Of a stretch of 64,000 bases of DNA, positions 24,992-33,585 are shown one piece after another. Origin of the DNA: Spirochaetales bacterium (lineage in GTDB: Bacteria; Spirochaetota; Spirochaetia; Treponematales; Treponemataceae). The notes under the pieces were generated by a model that was not told the DNA's origin, searched no databases, and saw only the letters and a program-made list of their open reading frames with translations. The position numbers and the translations under genes are program-made. Position 1 is the stretch's first letter. Each line of letters begins with the position of its first letter. The DNA is taken from the NCBI GenBank assembly GCA_003252395.1, contig QKEL01000014.1, forward strand, positions 310,001 to 374,000, given 5' to 3'.

Positions 24992-26272
24992 TCACAACGC
25001 CTCGCCGATGGCTCGGTATACGTCTTCCCAATGCTCAATGCCCACGGAGACCCGGATATAATCCTCCCCGATTCCGGCGAGGCGGCGGGCCTCCGCGTCC
25101 ATATTGCGGTGGGTGGTCGAGGCGGGATGGATGACGAGGGTTTTCGTATCGCCGATGTTGGTCGTGTGCGACACGAGGCGGACCCGGTCGATAAAGGCGC
25201 GGCAGGCATCGTAGCCGCCCTTGAGGGAGAAGCCGAGCATGGCGCCGTAATTTCCCCCGAGGTAGCGGTTCGCGTTGGCGTGGGAAGGATGGCCGGGAAA
25301 GGAAGGATGGTTCACCCGCGCCACGGCGGGGTGACGCGCCAGCGCCTCGGCGAGGCGGACCGCGTTTTCCAGGTGACGGGGATACCGGACGTGCAGGCTT
25401 TCAAGGCCCCGTAAAAGGAGCCAGGCATGGAAGGGAGCCATGCAGCCGCCGAGATTCATCAGCACCTTGCCCCGCAGCCGCGTCAGGAAGGCCTTTGACC
25501 CGAACGATTCCGCGAAGGGCTTTCCCGTCGGGGAAGGATCGAATAAAAGGGGATACCGCTCGGGATCGAAGGCGAAGGTGCCTGAGTCCACGAGCATGCC
25601 GCCGATGGCGTCGCCGTGGCCCATCATGTATTTGGTGCAGGAATGGAGGACATAGTCGGCGCCGAATTCCGCGGGCCGGGACGTGATGGGGGTGGCCAGG
25701 GTGTTGTCGACCAAGTAGGGTACCCGGTACCGCTTGGCCACCGCGGATATTCCCGCGTGGTCAGGTACCGAAAGGGCGGGATTCGCCAGGTTCTCCGCGA
25801 GCACGAGCCGGACCCGGTCGTCCATGACCGACTCGAGGCTTTCGGCGCTCAGGGGATCGAAAAAGCGGGCGGTAATGCCGAGCCGGGGCAGGGAATCGGT
25901 AAGCAAGCCCATGCTCCCGCCATAGAGGCTATTGGATGCCGCGATAACGTCGCCCGACCGGAGCAGGTTCAACGCGAAGCCCGAGAGGGCCGCCATACCG
26001 GAAGCGAAGGAGACGGCGCCGATGCCGCCCTCGAGGAGGGCCACGCGTTTTTCGGCCTCGTCGGTGGTCGGCGTTCCAAGCCGGGAGTAAATGCTGCCCT
26101 CCTCTGCGAAAGAGAACAGGGCGGCGGCCGAATCGGCCGAATCGTAGCAATACGCCGCGCTCTGATAGATGGGCATGGCGCGGGCGCCCTTATGCTCGTA
26201 AGGATCGTAGGCGCCGTGGACGCACACGGTATCGGGATGCAGGGGCCGCGCCCCGCTTTTTTCATTATTCAT
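24992..26272 (-). CDS. PLP-dependent O-acetylhomoserine sulfhydrylase-like enzyme
   Basis: This 426-residue enzyme belongs to the Cys/Met metabolism PLP family. Substrate-loop, PLP-contact and Schiff-base regions are present: SRLGTPTTDEAEKRVALLEGG, FASGMAALSG in sequence, and LHSCTKYMMGHGDAIGG with the PLP lysine in SCTK. It most resembles MetY, which makes homocysteine from O-acetylhomoserine and sulfide, but may be a methionine gamma-lyase-like paralogue. A second member is at 33582-34880. The start is uncertain: ATG at 26272 and TTG at 26290 both lack a Shine-Dalgarno. An inverted GTACG/CGTAC repeat lies just before the ATG. Confidence 0.85.
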   Translation of the reverse strand: MNNEKSGARPLHPDTVCVHGAYDPYEHKGARAMPIYQSAAYCYDSADSAAALFSFAEEGSIYSRLGTPTTDEAEKRVALLEGGIGAVSFASGMAALSGFALNLLRSGDVIAASNSLYGGSMGLLTDSLPRLGITARFFDPLSAESLESVMDDRVRLVLAENLANPALSVPDHAGISAVAKRYRVPYLVDNTLATPITSRPAEFGADYVLHSCTKYMMGHGDAIGGMLVDSGTFAFDPERYPLLFDPSPTGKPFAESFGSKAFLTRLRGKVLMNLGGCMAPFHAWLLLRGLESLHVRYPRHLENAVRLAEALARHPAVARVNHPSFPGHPSHANANRYLGGNYGAMLGFSLKGGYDACRAFIDRVRLVSHTTNIGDTKTLVIHPASTTHRNMDAEARRLAGIGEDYIRVSVGIEHWEDVYRAIGEAL

Positions 26273-26368
26273 GGTACGTCGATCGTACAACGGCCGGAGG
26301 GTAGCCTGTCAATGTGCGAATCCGCCCATGGGCGGCTAAAAGCGTTATATTCTAACGTGGAGGGTCAC

Positions 26369-26911
26369 ATGCGTTTATGGAGCCTTTCGCCCGTCTATCT
26401 CGATACCAAGGGCCTGCTCGCGGCGTGGCGGGAAGGCTTGCTCGCCCTGGCCGTTTTGGAAGGCAGGACCAGGGGTTACCGCAACCACCCCCAACTGATC
26501 CGCTTTCGCGCCGCGAGCGCCCCCGCGGAGTGCGCGGTCCGATACCTGGAAGCCGTGGCGAACGAGGCGGACCGGCGGGGCTATCGTTTTGACCGGGAAA
26601 GAATCGCCGCGAATAGGGCCGTCGCGGTACCGCCGAAACCGCCCGCGCGAACGCCCGACCCGGCCCGAATCCCCGTCGCCGAAGGGCAAATCGCCTACGA
26701 GGCTGCCCTGCTCCTCCATAAGTTACGGGAACGCGACAGCGACGGCGCGATCGCCTTGGAACGGGCGATGCGGACCGGAATCGAGCTCAATCCCGCCTTT
26801 GCCCCCGTTTCGGGCGACGCGGCCGAGTGGGAGCGAATCAGGGGCGATATTACCGTGCGGCCGATCAAGCTCCTACGGGAGGCCCCGATCACAGGGACTC
26901 GCGCCACATGA
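26369..26911 (+). CDS. Pyrimidine dimer DNA glycosylase family protein
   Basis: A 180-residue protein whose first 70 residues (MRLWSLSPVYLDTKGLLAAW, REGLLALAVLEG, RGYRNHPQLIRF) match the Pyr_excise family related to T4 endonuclease V. Those enzymes remove UV-induced pyrimidine dimers and cut the abasic site. Bacterial members of this branch are often uncharacterised. The start is fixed by a GGAGGG site 4 nt before the ATG and a TATATT box upstream. The last 23 nt overlap the end of the convergent DHH gene. Confidence 0.85.
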   Translation: MRLWSLSPVYLDTKGLLAAWREGLLALAVLEGRTRGYRNHPQLIRFRAASAPAECAVRYLEAVANEADRRGYRFDRERIAANRAVAVPPKPPARTPDPARIPVAEGQIAYEAALLLHKLRERDSDGAIALERAMRTGIELNPAFAPVSGDAAEWERIRGDITVRPIKLLREAPITGTRAT

Positions 26912-27878
26912 TCGCCCGGTGCCGAATAAGCAGGTCGGGGTCCCTGTCGCGGGGAATCCGGTCAGCGGGAATAAAACCGCCCGCCATATGGGCGTGCCCG
27001 CCGCCCACGCCCAAACCCGAAACGATGGACCGTACCGCGTCGCTGGCGGGGGCTTCGGCAAGCTCGCTCCGAACGGAGAGCTTTATGCCCGCGCCCCTGA
27101 CCGACCAGGAAACCGAAACCCGCACCGTATCCAGGGACAGAACGATATCGTTGGCGGAGCCCAAAAGGGAATCGTCGGGACAATCCAGGCGCATAAAGCC
27201 GAGATCGCCGTACGTCTCCACGGTCTTAAAGGCCTCCGCGTAGCGAAGGAGGTCTTCCTTGGTCAGTTGGCTGCCGTTCAATTCCCGTATGGCCGCCGGA
27301 TCGGAATACCGGAACAGGCGATAGAGCATTCCGACGTCTAAATCCGCAACGCCCCGGGTCAGGTTGTCCGTGTCTTTCATGATACCGAACACCAGGGCCC
27401 CGGCGAGGGCCGACGGGGGCTCAATTCCGTTCTCGAAAAACCAGGAGGCGATTATGGTTGAGCAGGCGCCCAGTTCGGGCCTCAGCTCCGAAAAGCGGCA
27501 GCTCGCGTCTCGCCCGATCTCGTGATGGTCTATTACCGCCACTTCCTCGGTGATCAGATCGGTCACGTTGCTCGAACCCCGCTGGCAATCCACCAGCACG
27601 GCCCAATCGCGCTCGTCTAGCGTATCGGCCCGCCCCGCGGGGACCATGTCGATCCCGAAGAGCTTGAGCATCAAAAGGGCGTCGGCCTTTTCGAGTTCCC
27701 GGTCATACACGATCTTCGTCTCTATTCCCCGAAGGGCGAGCAGGTACTGGAGACCCGCGCAGCTGGCGATGGCGTCGGGGTCGGGCACGTTGTGGGGCTG
27801 GAGGAAAACCTCGTCGGGGGCGCCGCGCAAAAGTTCGGCGAGCTCGTCCAGCCGCGTTTGGCCGCCCTTACGATCCAA
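26889..27878 (-). CDS. DHH/DHHA1-family phosphoesterase
   Basis: This 329-residue protein has the DHH motifs (NVPDPDAIAS, DCQRG, VIDHHEIGRD) and a DHHA1 domain ending in GLGVGGGHAHMAGG. The layout fits NrnA-type enzymes that degrade short oligonucleotides or pAp, or related cyclic-dinucleotide phosphodiesterases. The start appears to be TTG at 27878 with a GGAG site 7 nt upstream, overlapping the end of the ArsC-like gene by 11 nt. It is the last gene of a minus-strand series from about 31298. Its end overlaps the convergent DNA glycosylase-like gene by 23 nt. Confidence 0.87.
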   Translation of the reverse strand: MDRKGGQTRLDELAELLRGAPDEVFLQPHNVPDPDAIASCAGLQYLLALRGIETKIVYDRELEKADALLMLKLFGIDMVPAGRADTLDERDWAVLVDCQRGSSNVTDLITEEVAVIDHHEIGRDASCRFSELRPELGACSTIIASWFFENGIEPPSALAGALVFGIMKDTDNLTRGVADLDVGMLYRLFRYSDPAAIRELNGSQLTKEDLLRYAEAFKTVETYGDLGFMRLDCPDDSLLGSANDIVLSLDTVRVSVSWSVRGAGIKLSVRSELAEAPASDAVRSIVSGLGVGGGHAHMAGGFIPADRIPRDRDPDLLIRHRAIMWRESL

Positions 27879-28200
27879 GGGGCAACTCCGAAAGGTCGGG
27901 CCGGACGTAATACTTCGAGTCGAGCCGGATCACGGGCGTGGCGAGAAGGGCCGGGTCCTTTTCCAATTCCTCGGCGGGGTCGTACTCCATAAATCCCAGC
28001 CCGCGCGCGATAAACCGCTTGGACCCCTCGTCGATAAGGGAAAGCGCGCCCTTGCCGCCCGCCATGGCCTTAATCTCGTTGGCCGTCAGCGGTTTTTCCT
28101 GAACGTCGCGCAACTGAAAGGGTATTCGCCTCTCCTTGAGCCAACGCTCCGCGCGCCGGGTTTCGGCGCATTTTTTCGTGCCGTACACGATCACGTTCAT
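27868..28200 (-). CDS. ArsC/Spx-family thioredoxin-fold protein
   Basis: A 110-residue ArsC-like protein with the N-terminal redox segment YGTKKCAETRRAERWL (Cys11) and the ArsC-type middle RDVQEKPLTANEIKAM. Only one cysteine is in the active-site loop (CAET, not CxxC). It is more like YffB/ArsC-type reductases than Spx. It could be a glutaredoxin-dependent reductase; the substrate is unknown. The ATG overlaps the stop of the 7TM gene upstream (ATGA), so translation is coupled. Confidence 0.82.
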   Translation of the reverse strand: MNVIVYGTKKCAETRRAERWLKERRIPFQLRDVQEKPLTANEIKAMAGGKGALSLIDEGSKRFIARGLGFMEYDPAEELEKDPALLATPVIRLDSKYYVRPDLSELPLGS

Positions 28201-29639
28201 GCCAAACCTCCCTTCGAGGGGTCCCGGGAACCGAGGGCGTCGCCGATCCTGGAGGCCTCGGTAACGATCAGGTCGGCCGCGGCGACCACGCCCGGATCGG
28301 AATACTCCCGCTGCAGGGTCCCGACTGCGGCGAAGATGCCCACCAACGGGGCCTCGCAATCCGCCGCGAGACGCGAGCGGTATTTCACGCGCTCTTCCCG
28401 AATTTTTCCCTCGTTCGCCTCCTGACAGCGGCGCGCCTCGGCGAGCTCCGCCCCGAGCCGGAGAATCCTTTCGCCGGCCTCGCGCTCGCGGGTCCGAATG
28501 CTCGTGACGGTCACCAGGATTAGGGAGAAGAGCATGCCGAACGCCTGCCGGTAATCCGCGAGGAATATTTGCCTCGGCTTAATATAAATGATTACGATCT
28601 CGACCGCCATCGTCAAAATCCACGGGGCGAAGGCGAGCATGATCTGCAATACCGCGGCGTCCCTGCGGCGCGCGGCGGTCAGGACCCCGACCAAAACGAT
28701 GAGCAGGGTGATCATGGCGAACACGTTCAGCACGTCGGCGACGGTATAGGCCGCGCCGAAGAACGAGACCGCCGTTAGAAAGACCGTGAGCGCGGAAAGG
28801 ATCCGGTACGCCCAGCGCTGCCAAGGCCTGAAATTTTCGCCCATGAGGTACCCGAAGAATATATGCGCCGAAACGAGCTCGAACGCGATGCTTAAGGGGT
28901 AGAGCCACGGCGCGTAGGCCTGGGAACTGAAAATGACGAGGAGGAGCCGCGACTGACGGGCGAAGAAGAACAGGAGCGAAAAGGTCAGGAAGGACATCCG
29001 TACCAATTCGGGCCGAAAAAGCGCGAGGCCGGCGATAAGGTTCATGAGGGTCAGGCAAAGGACGGAAGCGGAAATGAAGATGACGATATCGCGCTCGATT
29101 CCGGCCTCGGTAAACCATTGCGTGGCCTCGCGCACGTCGGGGTCCACCACGATATCCCGTTCGTTCATGTATTCCAGCACGAACTGCGTCGAGGTTCCCG
29201 GCGGCAGGGAAACCGGGAACGCGGCCCGTATATGACGCAGGGGGCTTTCCCCGGAAGGCACCGGGTCGCCTTGCCGGAACCGGGTGGTATAGACCCGACC
29301 GTCAAAAGAGAGAAAGGAGGTGTAGTAATTTCGCGTGTCGTTCTGGACGATCAGGGCCATGTCCGAATCCCCGGCGTTGGTCAGCGAAAAGCGCGCGTAG
29401 GCGTATTGGGAAGGAACGGTCAGGGGCGCCCCGTCGAGGGAACGCCATACCCGCGCGTTATCGGTCAGCTCGGCGGAGGACAGTCGGTGATCGGAAACGG
29501 AATACTCGACGGAAACGCCAAGGCCCGGTATCGGTTTAGACGGAACCGGCGACGGTATGAGCGTAACGGCAAGGATGACGGCTATACCGAGAATAGCGGT
29601 CCCGACAAGCACGGCCGTAAAACTGAGGCTTTTACGCAT
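28197..29639 (-). CDS. 7TMR-DISM-type membrane protein without output domain
   Basis: This 480-residue protein has an N-terminal membrane anchor, a periplasmic beta-rich domain (about 35-175) and seven membrane helices (about 180-385), the 7TMR-DISM arrangement used to sense extracytoplasmic, often carbohydrate, signals. The cytoplasmic tail is a coiled coil (RTREREAGERILRLGAELAE) followed by about 60 residues that resemble a worn-down kinase dimerisation segment (KYRSRLAADCEAPLVGIF). No ATPase, cyclase or phosphatase domain follows. It may signal through a partner such as the preceding protein. The ATG at 29639 follows an AAGG site by 10 nt; GTG at 29648 is an alternative. Confidence 0.8.
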   Translation of the reverse strand: MRKSLSFTAVLVGTAILGIAVILAVTLIPSPVPSKPIPGLGVSVEYSVSDHRLSSAELTDNARVWRSLDGAPLTVPSQYAYARFSLTNAGDSDMALIVQNDTRNYYTSFLSFDGRVYTTRFRQGDPVPSGESPLRHIRAAFPVSLPPGTSTQFVLEYMNERDIVVDPDVREATQWFTEAGIERDIVIFISASVLCLTLMNLIAGLALFRPELVRMSFLTFSLLFFFARQSRLLLVIFSSQAYAPWLYPLSIAFELVSAHIFFGYLMGENFRPWQRWAYRILSALTVFLTAVSFFGAAYTVADVLNVFAMITLLIVLVGVLTAARRRDAAVLQIMLAFAPWILTMAVEIVIIYIKPRQIFLADYRQAFGMLFSLILVTVTSIRTREREAGERILRLGAELAEARRCQEANEGKIREERVKYRSRLAADCEAPLVGIFAAVGTLQREYSDPGVVAAADLIVTEASRIGDALGSRDPSKGGLA

Positions 29640-29705
29640 AGGAGACACACCTTTTACACTTTTTATTCTACGGACGGCCGCCCGACGCGGCTGGGGCCCG
29701 TCAAT

Positions 29706-31298
29706 TTAAAGCATTCGAAGCAGCTCGACGATCCGCGCCTCCGAAGTCTCGCAGGGGTACAGGGCGCACTCCACCCGACGGGCTTCCCCCCTCTCCGACA
29801 GTACCGATTCTATGCGTTCGCCCATGCCGGGCAGCTCGGCCTCGGTGAGGCCCGGAAAAAGGACGGCAAAGAGGCCCGGTTCCACGATTCCCGCGAAATC
29901 ATGGATACCGATGCAGCTTTTCAGCCTGCGCGCGAAAGAGCGAACGGAAAACGGGTCGGGTTCGTTCTGCTTCCACTTCACCAGTATAACCGAGAAAACC
30001 TCGTTGCGAGTCCGGAAATTTTCCGATAGGCCCAGAATCTTGCTTTTAATGAAGCCGCGGTTGAGCAGCCCGCTCACCGGGTCCACGATGCTCTGTTCCA
30101 CGAGTTGCGCGTTCTTTTCGGCCAGTTCCCGGGTAATTTTCTTGACCCGGGATTCCAGCTCCTGTTGGCGGCTCGAATCCTCGAGGAGGATGGCCTTTCC
30201 CACGGGATCGCCGAGCATGGTCGCTATCTCCAGGGGTTTTCTGCGGACCGTTTTTTTCCGTTCCGGATCGTTGTATATCCGGTACAGCTGGTTTTCGCCG
30301 GAACGGGTTCGGTCCAGGCTTTCCCAGCGCAAGCCGAAGGGTAAACTGCCCAATACCAGCTCCAGGAATTTCACGTCTTCCTTAGACCGTTCAGACTGCC
30401 GCGAAAAGCCGTAAACGGTCGTGAAATACCAGATAAGCCCGATGAGAAAGGCCAACAGGATGCTCGCCATGATCCAGAAAAAGGGCGTTATCGAGGCAAC
30501 GTACGAGAACGATTCATGGGGGAACGCTATCTTTGCCGCCTTTATGAGCCGCTGCGTTTCGCCGGAACGCTGCATGATCGCGATCCCCTCGTTGAGAAAG
30601 GCAAGCAGGTCGGCGTCGCCTTTGCGCACGGCGAAGCGGAATTCCGCGGGAAAAAGCGGGCGTTCCGTAAAGGCCACGTTTTTCAGGTCCTTTCGATCGA
30701 TCGTCGCGGCGCCTATGGCATAAGGCGCCAAGGTATAATCGGCCAGCCCGTCGTTGACCCGGTCGAACGCCTCTTCTATGGACGCGGCCGCGTTGACGTC
30801 GCTTTCCAAGCCTGCCGGACGGACCCACAGGTCAAGGACGGCGTCGTTCTCGAGAACGGCGAGCCTTTTCCCCGCGAGATCTCCCGCGTCGGTAATGGAG
30901 GCCTTTTTATTGGCGAAAATATAGTATTGATCGATAAAGTAAGGGATCGTGAAATCGAAGCGTTCGTCCCGGTCCTCGGTTTGGATGCAGCCTGAAATGA
31001 AATCCGACCTGCCGTCGGCGAGGCTTTCCAGGGTCTCGCCCCACTGATAGAGGCGGATATCCACGGGTAGTCGCAGCAATTCCCCCAACCGGTCCAGGAA
31101 AGCGCGGTCAAAACCCGTCGCCAGGCCGTTTTGAACGTAGCTCAGCGGGGGGTAATTCGAGTCCGCGCCGACGTAAAGGCGACGGGGAACGCTTTTTTCG
31201 GCAAAAGCGCCGCCAGAGGCGCACCAGACGAGGATAACGGTCATAAGCATGGCGGGCCGTAGCCCAAAGGGGAACTTCCGGGGACTAACGTTATTCAT
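29706..31298 (-). CDS. Periplasmic solute-binding sensor with degenerate GGDEF domain
   Basis: This 530-residue protein has a signal/anchor, a SBP_bac_3 domain (about 38-265, RLYVGADSNYPPLSYVQNG) that binds amino-acid-like ligands in other proteins, one membrane helix (about 275-300), a linker with a coiled coil, and a C-terminal GGDEF-like domain starting at DPVSGLLNRGFIKSK. The catalytic GGDEF loop is replaced by VEPGLFAVLFPG, so it should not make cyclic di-GMP. It probably acts through protein contact or GTP binding. Start: ATG at 31298 lies 6 nt after a GATAGT box; an upstream ATG at 31304 is possible. It is 67 nt before the 7TMR gene. Confidence 0.82.
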   Translation of the reverse strand: MNNVSPRKFPFGLRPAMLMTVILVWCASGGAFAEKSVPRRLYVGADSNYPPLSYVQNGLATGFDRAFLDRLGELLRLPVDIRLYQWGETLESLADGRSDFISGCIQTEDRDERFDFTIPYFIDQYYIFANKKASITDAGDLAGKRLAVLENDAVLDLWVRPAGLESDVNAAASIEEAFDRVNDGLADYTLAPYAIGAATIDRKDLKNVAFTERPLFPAEFRFAVRKGDADLLAFLNEGIAIMQRSGETQRLIKAAKIAFPHESFSYVASITPFFWIMASILLAFLIGLIWYFTTVYGFSRQSERSKEDVKFLELVLGSLPFGLRWESLDRTRSGENQLYRIYNDPERKKTVRRKPLEIATMLGDPVGKAILLEDSSRQQELESRVKKITRELAEKNAQLVEQSIVDPVSGLLNRGFIKSKILGLSENFRTRNEVFSVILVKWKQNEPDPFSVRSFARRLKSCIGIHDFAGIVEPGLFAVLFPGLTEAELPGMGERIESVLSERGEARRVECALYPCETSEARIVELLRML

Positions 31299-31304
31299 AT
31301 ACAT

Positions 31305-31310
31305 ACTATC
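31305..31310 (-). promoter_or_regulatory. -10 hexamer GATAGT, probable leaderless start
   Basis: On the minus strand GATAGT ends 6 nt before the ATG at 31298, with no Shine-Dalgarno. Confidence 0.45.
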
Positions 31311-31330
31311 GGGCTTGGGCGCGGGTTTTC

Positions 31331-32461
31331 TTACGAAATTACGGGGAAAAGCCGTTGTAGCGCGGTTTTGCCGGACATGCCCCAGCCGTTCTCCCGTATT
31401 TCGGGTTCGGTTACCAGCAGGTAGTCTCCCCGCTCAAGTCGGTCGAACGCGGGGAACCCCGTCGCCTCGGTTTTCCCGTCCGCCGTCGGGGCCGAAAGGG
31501 GAAAACGGCCGGTGGCCCCGCAGAGTAATTTGCGAACCCGGCCCGATTTGTTTCGCATGGGGTCGGAGACTATCCGATAGAGCGGGCGTTCCTCCCCGCT
31601 CGGCGCGCCTTCGGGGCGGGGCGGCCGCAAGGCGAACCAGGCCATCTTGAGCCATTCCCTGTCCAGGCCCAGGGACCGGGCCAGTCGGGAAGTTTCTTCC
31701 GGGATGTCCCAACGGACCGCCTCATGGCACGTGTGGGTAAGGCCCGCGTCCAGGGCGGGACAGGGAAGCCGTTCGCGGCCCGGGCAGGGGGCGAGCGCCT
31801 CCCACCCCTTCGCCACGAGAAGGTTCCGCACGGCGATAAGGTCGCGGCTCGTACCCAGTAACGCCGGCTCAAGGACTAGGATAAAGCCGCCGGGAGAGAG
31901 CGCCGCCGCGTAGCGTTCCAAAAGCCGCGCGCGAAGCGATACCCGGTCTTCCGCCCGCGCCCACAACTCGTTGAGTGAATGGCCGAAGGCCACGCAGTCG
32001 GCCTTGCCCCATTGGGCGATACGGGCGGGATCGGGGTTGCGGATATCGCAAGAAAGGGTCGAGACCTCGGCGAGCCCCACTTTTTTCCGGGCTAGGCTCA
32101 GGGCGTCGGGGCTTTGGTCAAGAAGGGAAACCTTCGTCGCCCCCCGGGAGGCGAAGGCGGCGGCGATGGGCCCGGGACCCGAACCCACGTCGATCAGGGT
32201 ATTGACCGGCAGTGGAAGGGCCGCCCCGGCGCGACGGCCTTCGAGAAAGGCGATCCGGTCAAGGATCGCGAGGCACTGGGCCCGGGAAGCGGGCCAGTAG
32301 TATCCCAGATAGGCGGACAACATGCCGGAATCGTCCATATAGGACTTTCCGACCAAGCCGCGGTCGCCGGTCAGTCCGCGCTGCAAGTTCCTGAACCCTT
32401 CCGTAACGGCCTTTCCGGCGGGACGCGGAGGGGCGGTTCGCCCCCGTGCCTTGCCTTTCAC
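31331..32461 (-). CDS. Rsm22-family ribosomal small subunit methyltransferase-like protein
   Basis: This 376-residue protein has a class I SAM core (LIDVGSGPGPIAAAFASRGA, FGHSLNELW) and the Rsm22-type segment LVLEPALLGTSRDLIAVRNL. Four cysteines, in LAPCPGRERLPCP, THTCHEAVRW and RKLLCGAT, are placed like those that bind an iron-sulfur cluster in mitochondrial METTL17/Rsm22. The family acts in small-subunit assembly. The GTG start overlaps the patatin gene's stop by four bases. The metal-binding role here is inferred from the cysteine pattern. Confidence 0.8.
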   Translation of the reverse strand: MKGKARGRTAPPRPAGKAVTEGFRNLQRGLTGDRGLVGKSYMDDSGMLSAYLGYYWPASRAQCLAILDRIAFLEGRRAGAALPLPVNTLIDVGSGPGPIAAAFASRGATKVSLLDQSPDALSLARKKVGLAEVSTLSCDIRNPDPARIAQWGKADCVAFGHSLNELWARAEDRVSLRARLLERYAAALSPGGFILVLEPALLGTSRDLIAVRNLLVAKGWEALAPCPGRERLPCPALDAGLTHTCHEAVRWDIPEETSRLARSLGLDREWLKMAWFALRPPRPEGAPSGEERPLYRIVSDPMRNKSGRVRKLLCGATGRFPLSAPTADGKTEATGFPAFDRLERGDYLLVTEPEIRENGWGMSGKTALQRLFPVIS

Positions 32462-33321
32462 CGCGCGAATTCCAGGACGCGTTGGGCCACGGAAGCCGAA
32501 TCGGACAACCCCGAGCGATAGAGACCGTCCAGCTTCTTCGGGTCGCGTTCCAGGCGGTCGAGACCGGGTTGGGGACGGGGAGCGATGACGAGAGCCCGCC
32601 CCTCGGCCTCCAGCGCGTCGAGGCGGTCAAGGGCCGCGTTATAGCGTTCGTTTCGGGTAGAAAGGGTTTCGACGAAGCGCGGATACGAACCGTACATCGC
32701 CCGATAGAGGGCCTTTCCCCCGGTCGCGCCCTTACGGTAGCCTTTCGGCTGGGTTCGGACCACCACCATCCGCTCAAACCCGTCGGCCACGACCCGGTCT
32801 ATCGGAAGGGAATCGGCGATCCCGCCGTCGAGATAGGGAACTCCGTCGAGAAGGACGGGCTTTGACACGAGGGGAAGGGAACAGGAGGCGATAACCGGGG
32901 CGAAAAGCCCCTCTCCGGTCAGGGGTTCCCGATATTCGGGCCGCCCGGTGATCAGGTTCGTGACCACGACGACGTACCGCCCCACGTTCCGCTCGAAAGA
33001 CGCGAAATCGTAGGGGTCATACCGTTCGGGAATGGTGCGGAACATAAAATCCAAACCGAAATAGGAACCGGTGCGAACGAGGTTGCGAAAGCCCATATAT
33101 TCGCCGCGGGTACAGTATTCCACGTTTACCCGGCGGGCCCTACCCCGCTGGCGCGAAATATAGGACAGGGCATGGCTCGCCCCGGCGGACACGCCGATGA
33201 CGTAATCGAAATGATAGCCCAGGTCCAAAAAGGTATCGAGCACTCCGGTGGTATAAATGCCGCGCATGCCGCCGCCCTCAAGCACGAGGGCGGCGCCGCG
33301 GAGGGGTTCCCGTGTTTTCAT
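32458..33321 (-). CDS. Patatin-like phospholipase
   Basis: A 287-residue lipid acyl hydrolase of the YjjU type. The oxyanion-hole motif LEGGGMRGIYTTG (residues 14-26), the nucleophile elbow GVSAGAS (Ser in the GxSxG) and the catalytic Asp in YLDGGIADS are all present. It has no signal peptide, so it is cytoplasmic or membrane-associated. A TACAAT box 6 nt before the ATG and the lack of a ribosome site suggest a leaderless transcript that continues into the Rsm22 gene, with which it overlaps by four bases. Confidence 0.9.
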   Translation of the reverse strand: MKTREPLRGAALVLEGGGMRGIYTTGVLDTFLDLGYHFDYVIGVSAGASHALSYISRQRGRARRVNVEYCTRGEYMGFRNLVRTGSYFGLDFMFRTIPERYDPYDFASFERNVGRYVVVVTNLITGRPEYREPLTGEGLFAPVIASCSLPLVSKPVLLDGVPYLDGGIADSLPIDRVVADGFERMVVVRTQPKGYRKGATGGKALYRAMYGSYPRFVETLSTRNERYNAALDRLDALEAEGRALVIAPRPQPGLDRLERDPKKLDGLYRSGLSDSASVAQRVLEFAR

Positions 33322-33327
33322 GCGGGC

Positions 33328-33356
33328 ATTGTACCGGCGCGCCGAGAATGAGTCCA
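33328..33356 (-). promoter_or_regulatory. Promoter TGGACT-17-TACAAT, leaderless start
   Basis: On the minus strand the -35 (33351-33356) and -10 (33328-33333) are separated by 17 nt. The -10 ends 6 nt before the ATG at 33321. Confidence 0.6.
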
Positions 33357-33378
33357 GATCGTAAGCGATTCGGGACGG

Positions 33379-33585
33379 TCAGACGATCTTGACGAGGGTA
33401 AAACCCGCTTTTTTAATCGCCCGATCGACCAAAACCGAGCTGAATTCCTCGGCTTCCACCAAGGCGGTTCCCCGGAAGGCGTCTACCTCGACGGTCTTGA
33501 CGCCGCGAAGGGCCTCAAGATCCGCCTTAACCCGCATGCCGCAGGAACCGCAGGCCATCCCGGAGATTGTCAAAAGCTTCTTCAC
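33379..33585 (-). CDS. Heavy-metal-associated (HMA) domain protein
   Basis: A 68-residue single HMA domain with the metal-binding motif GMACGSCGMRV (Cys12 and Cys15), as in CopZ copper chaperones. The fold should be beta-alpha-beta-beta-alpha-beta, and the length is typical. The ATG overlaps the stop of the metY gene by four bases (ATGA), so it is translated together with the sulfur enzymes. A role in carrying Cu(I) or another soft metal is inferred; no metal ATPase is nearby. Confidence 0.88.
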   Translation of the reverse strand: MKKLLTISGMACGSCGMRVKADLEALRGVKTVEVDAFRGTALVEAEEFSSVLVDRAIKKAGFTLVKIV

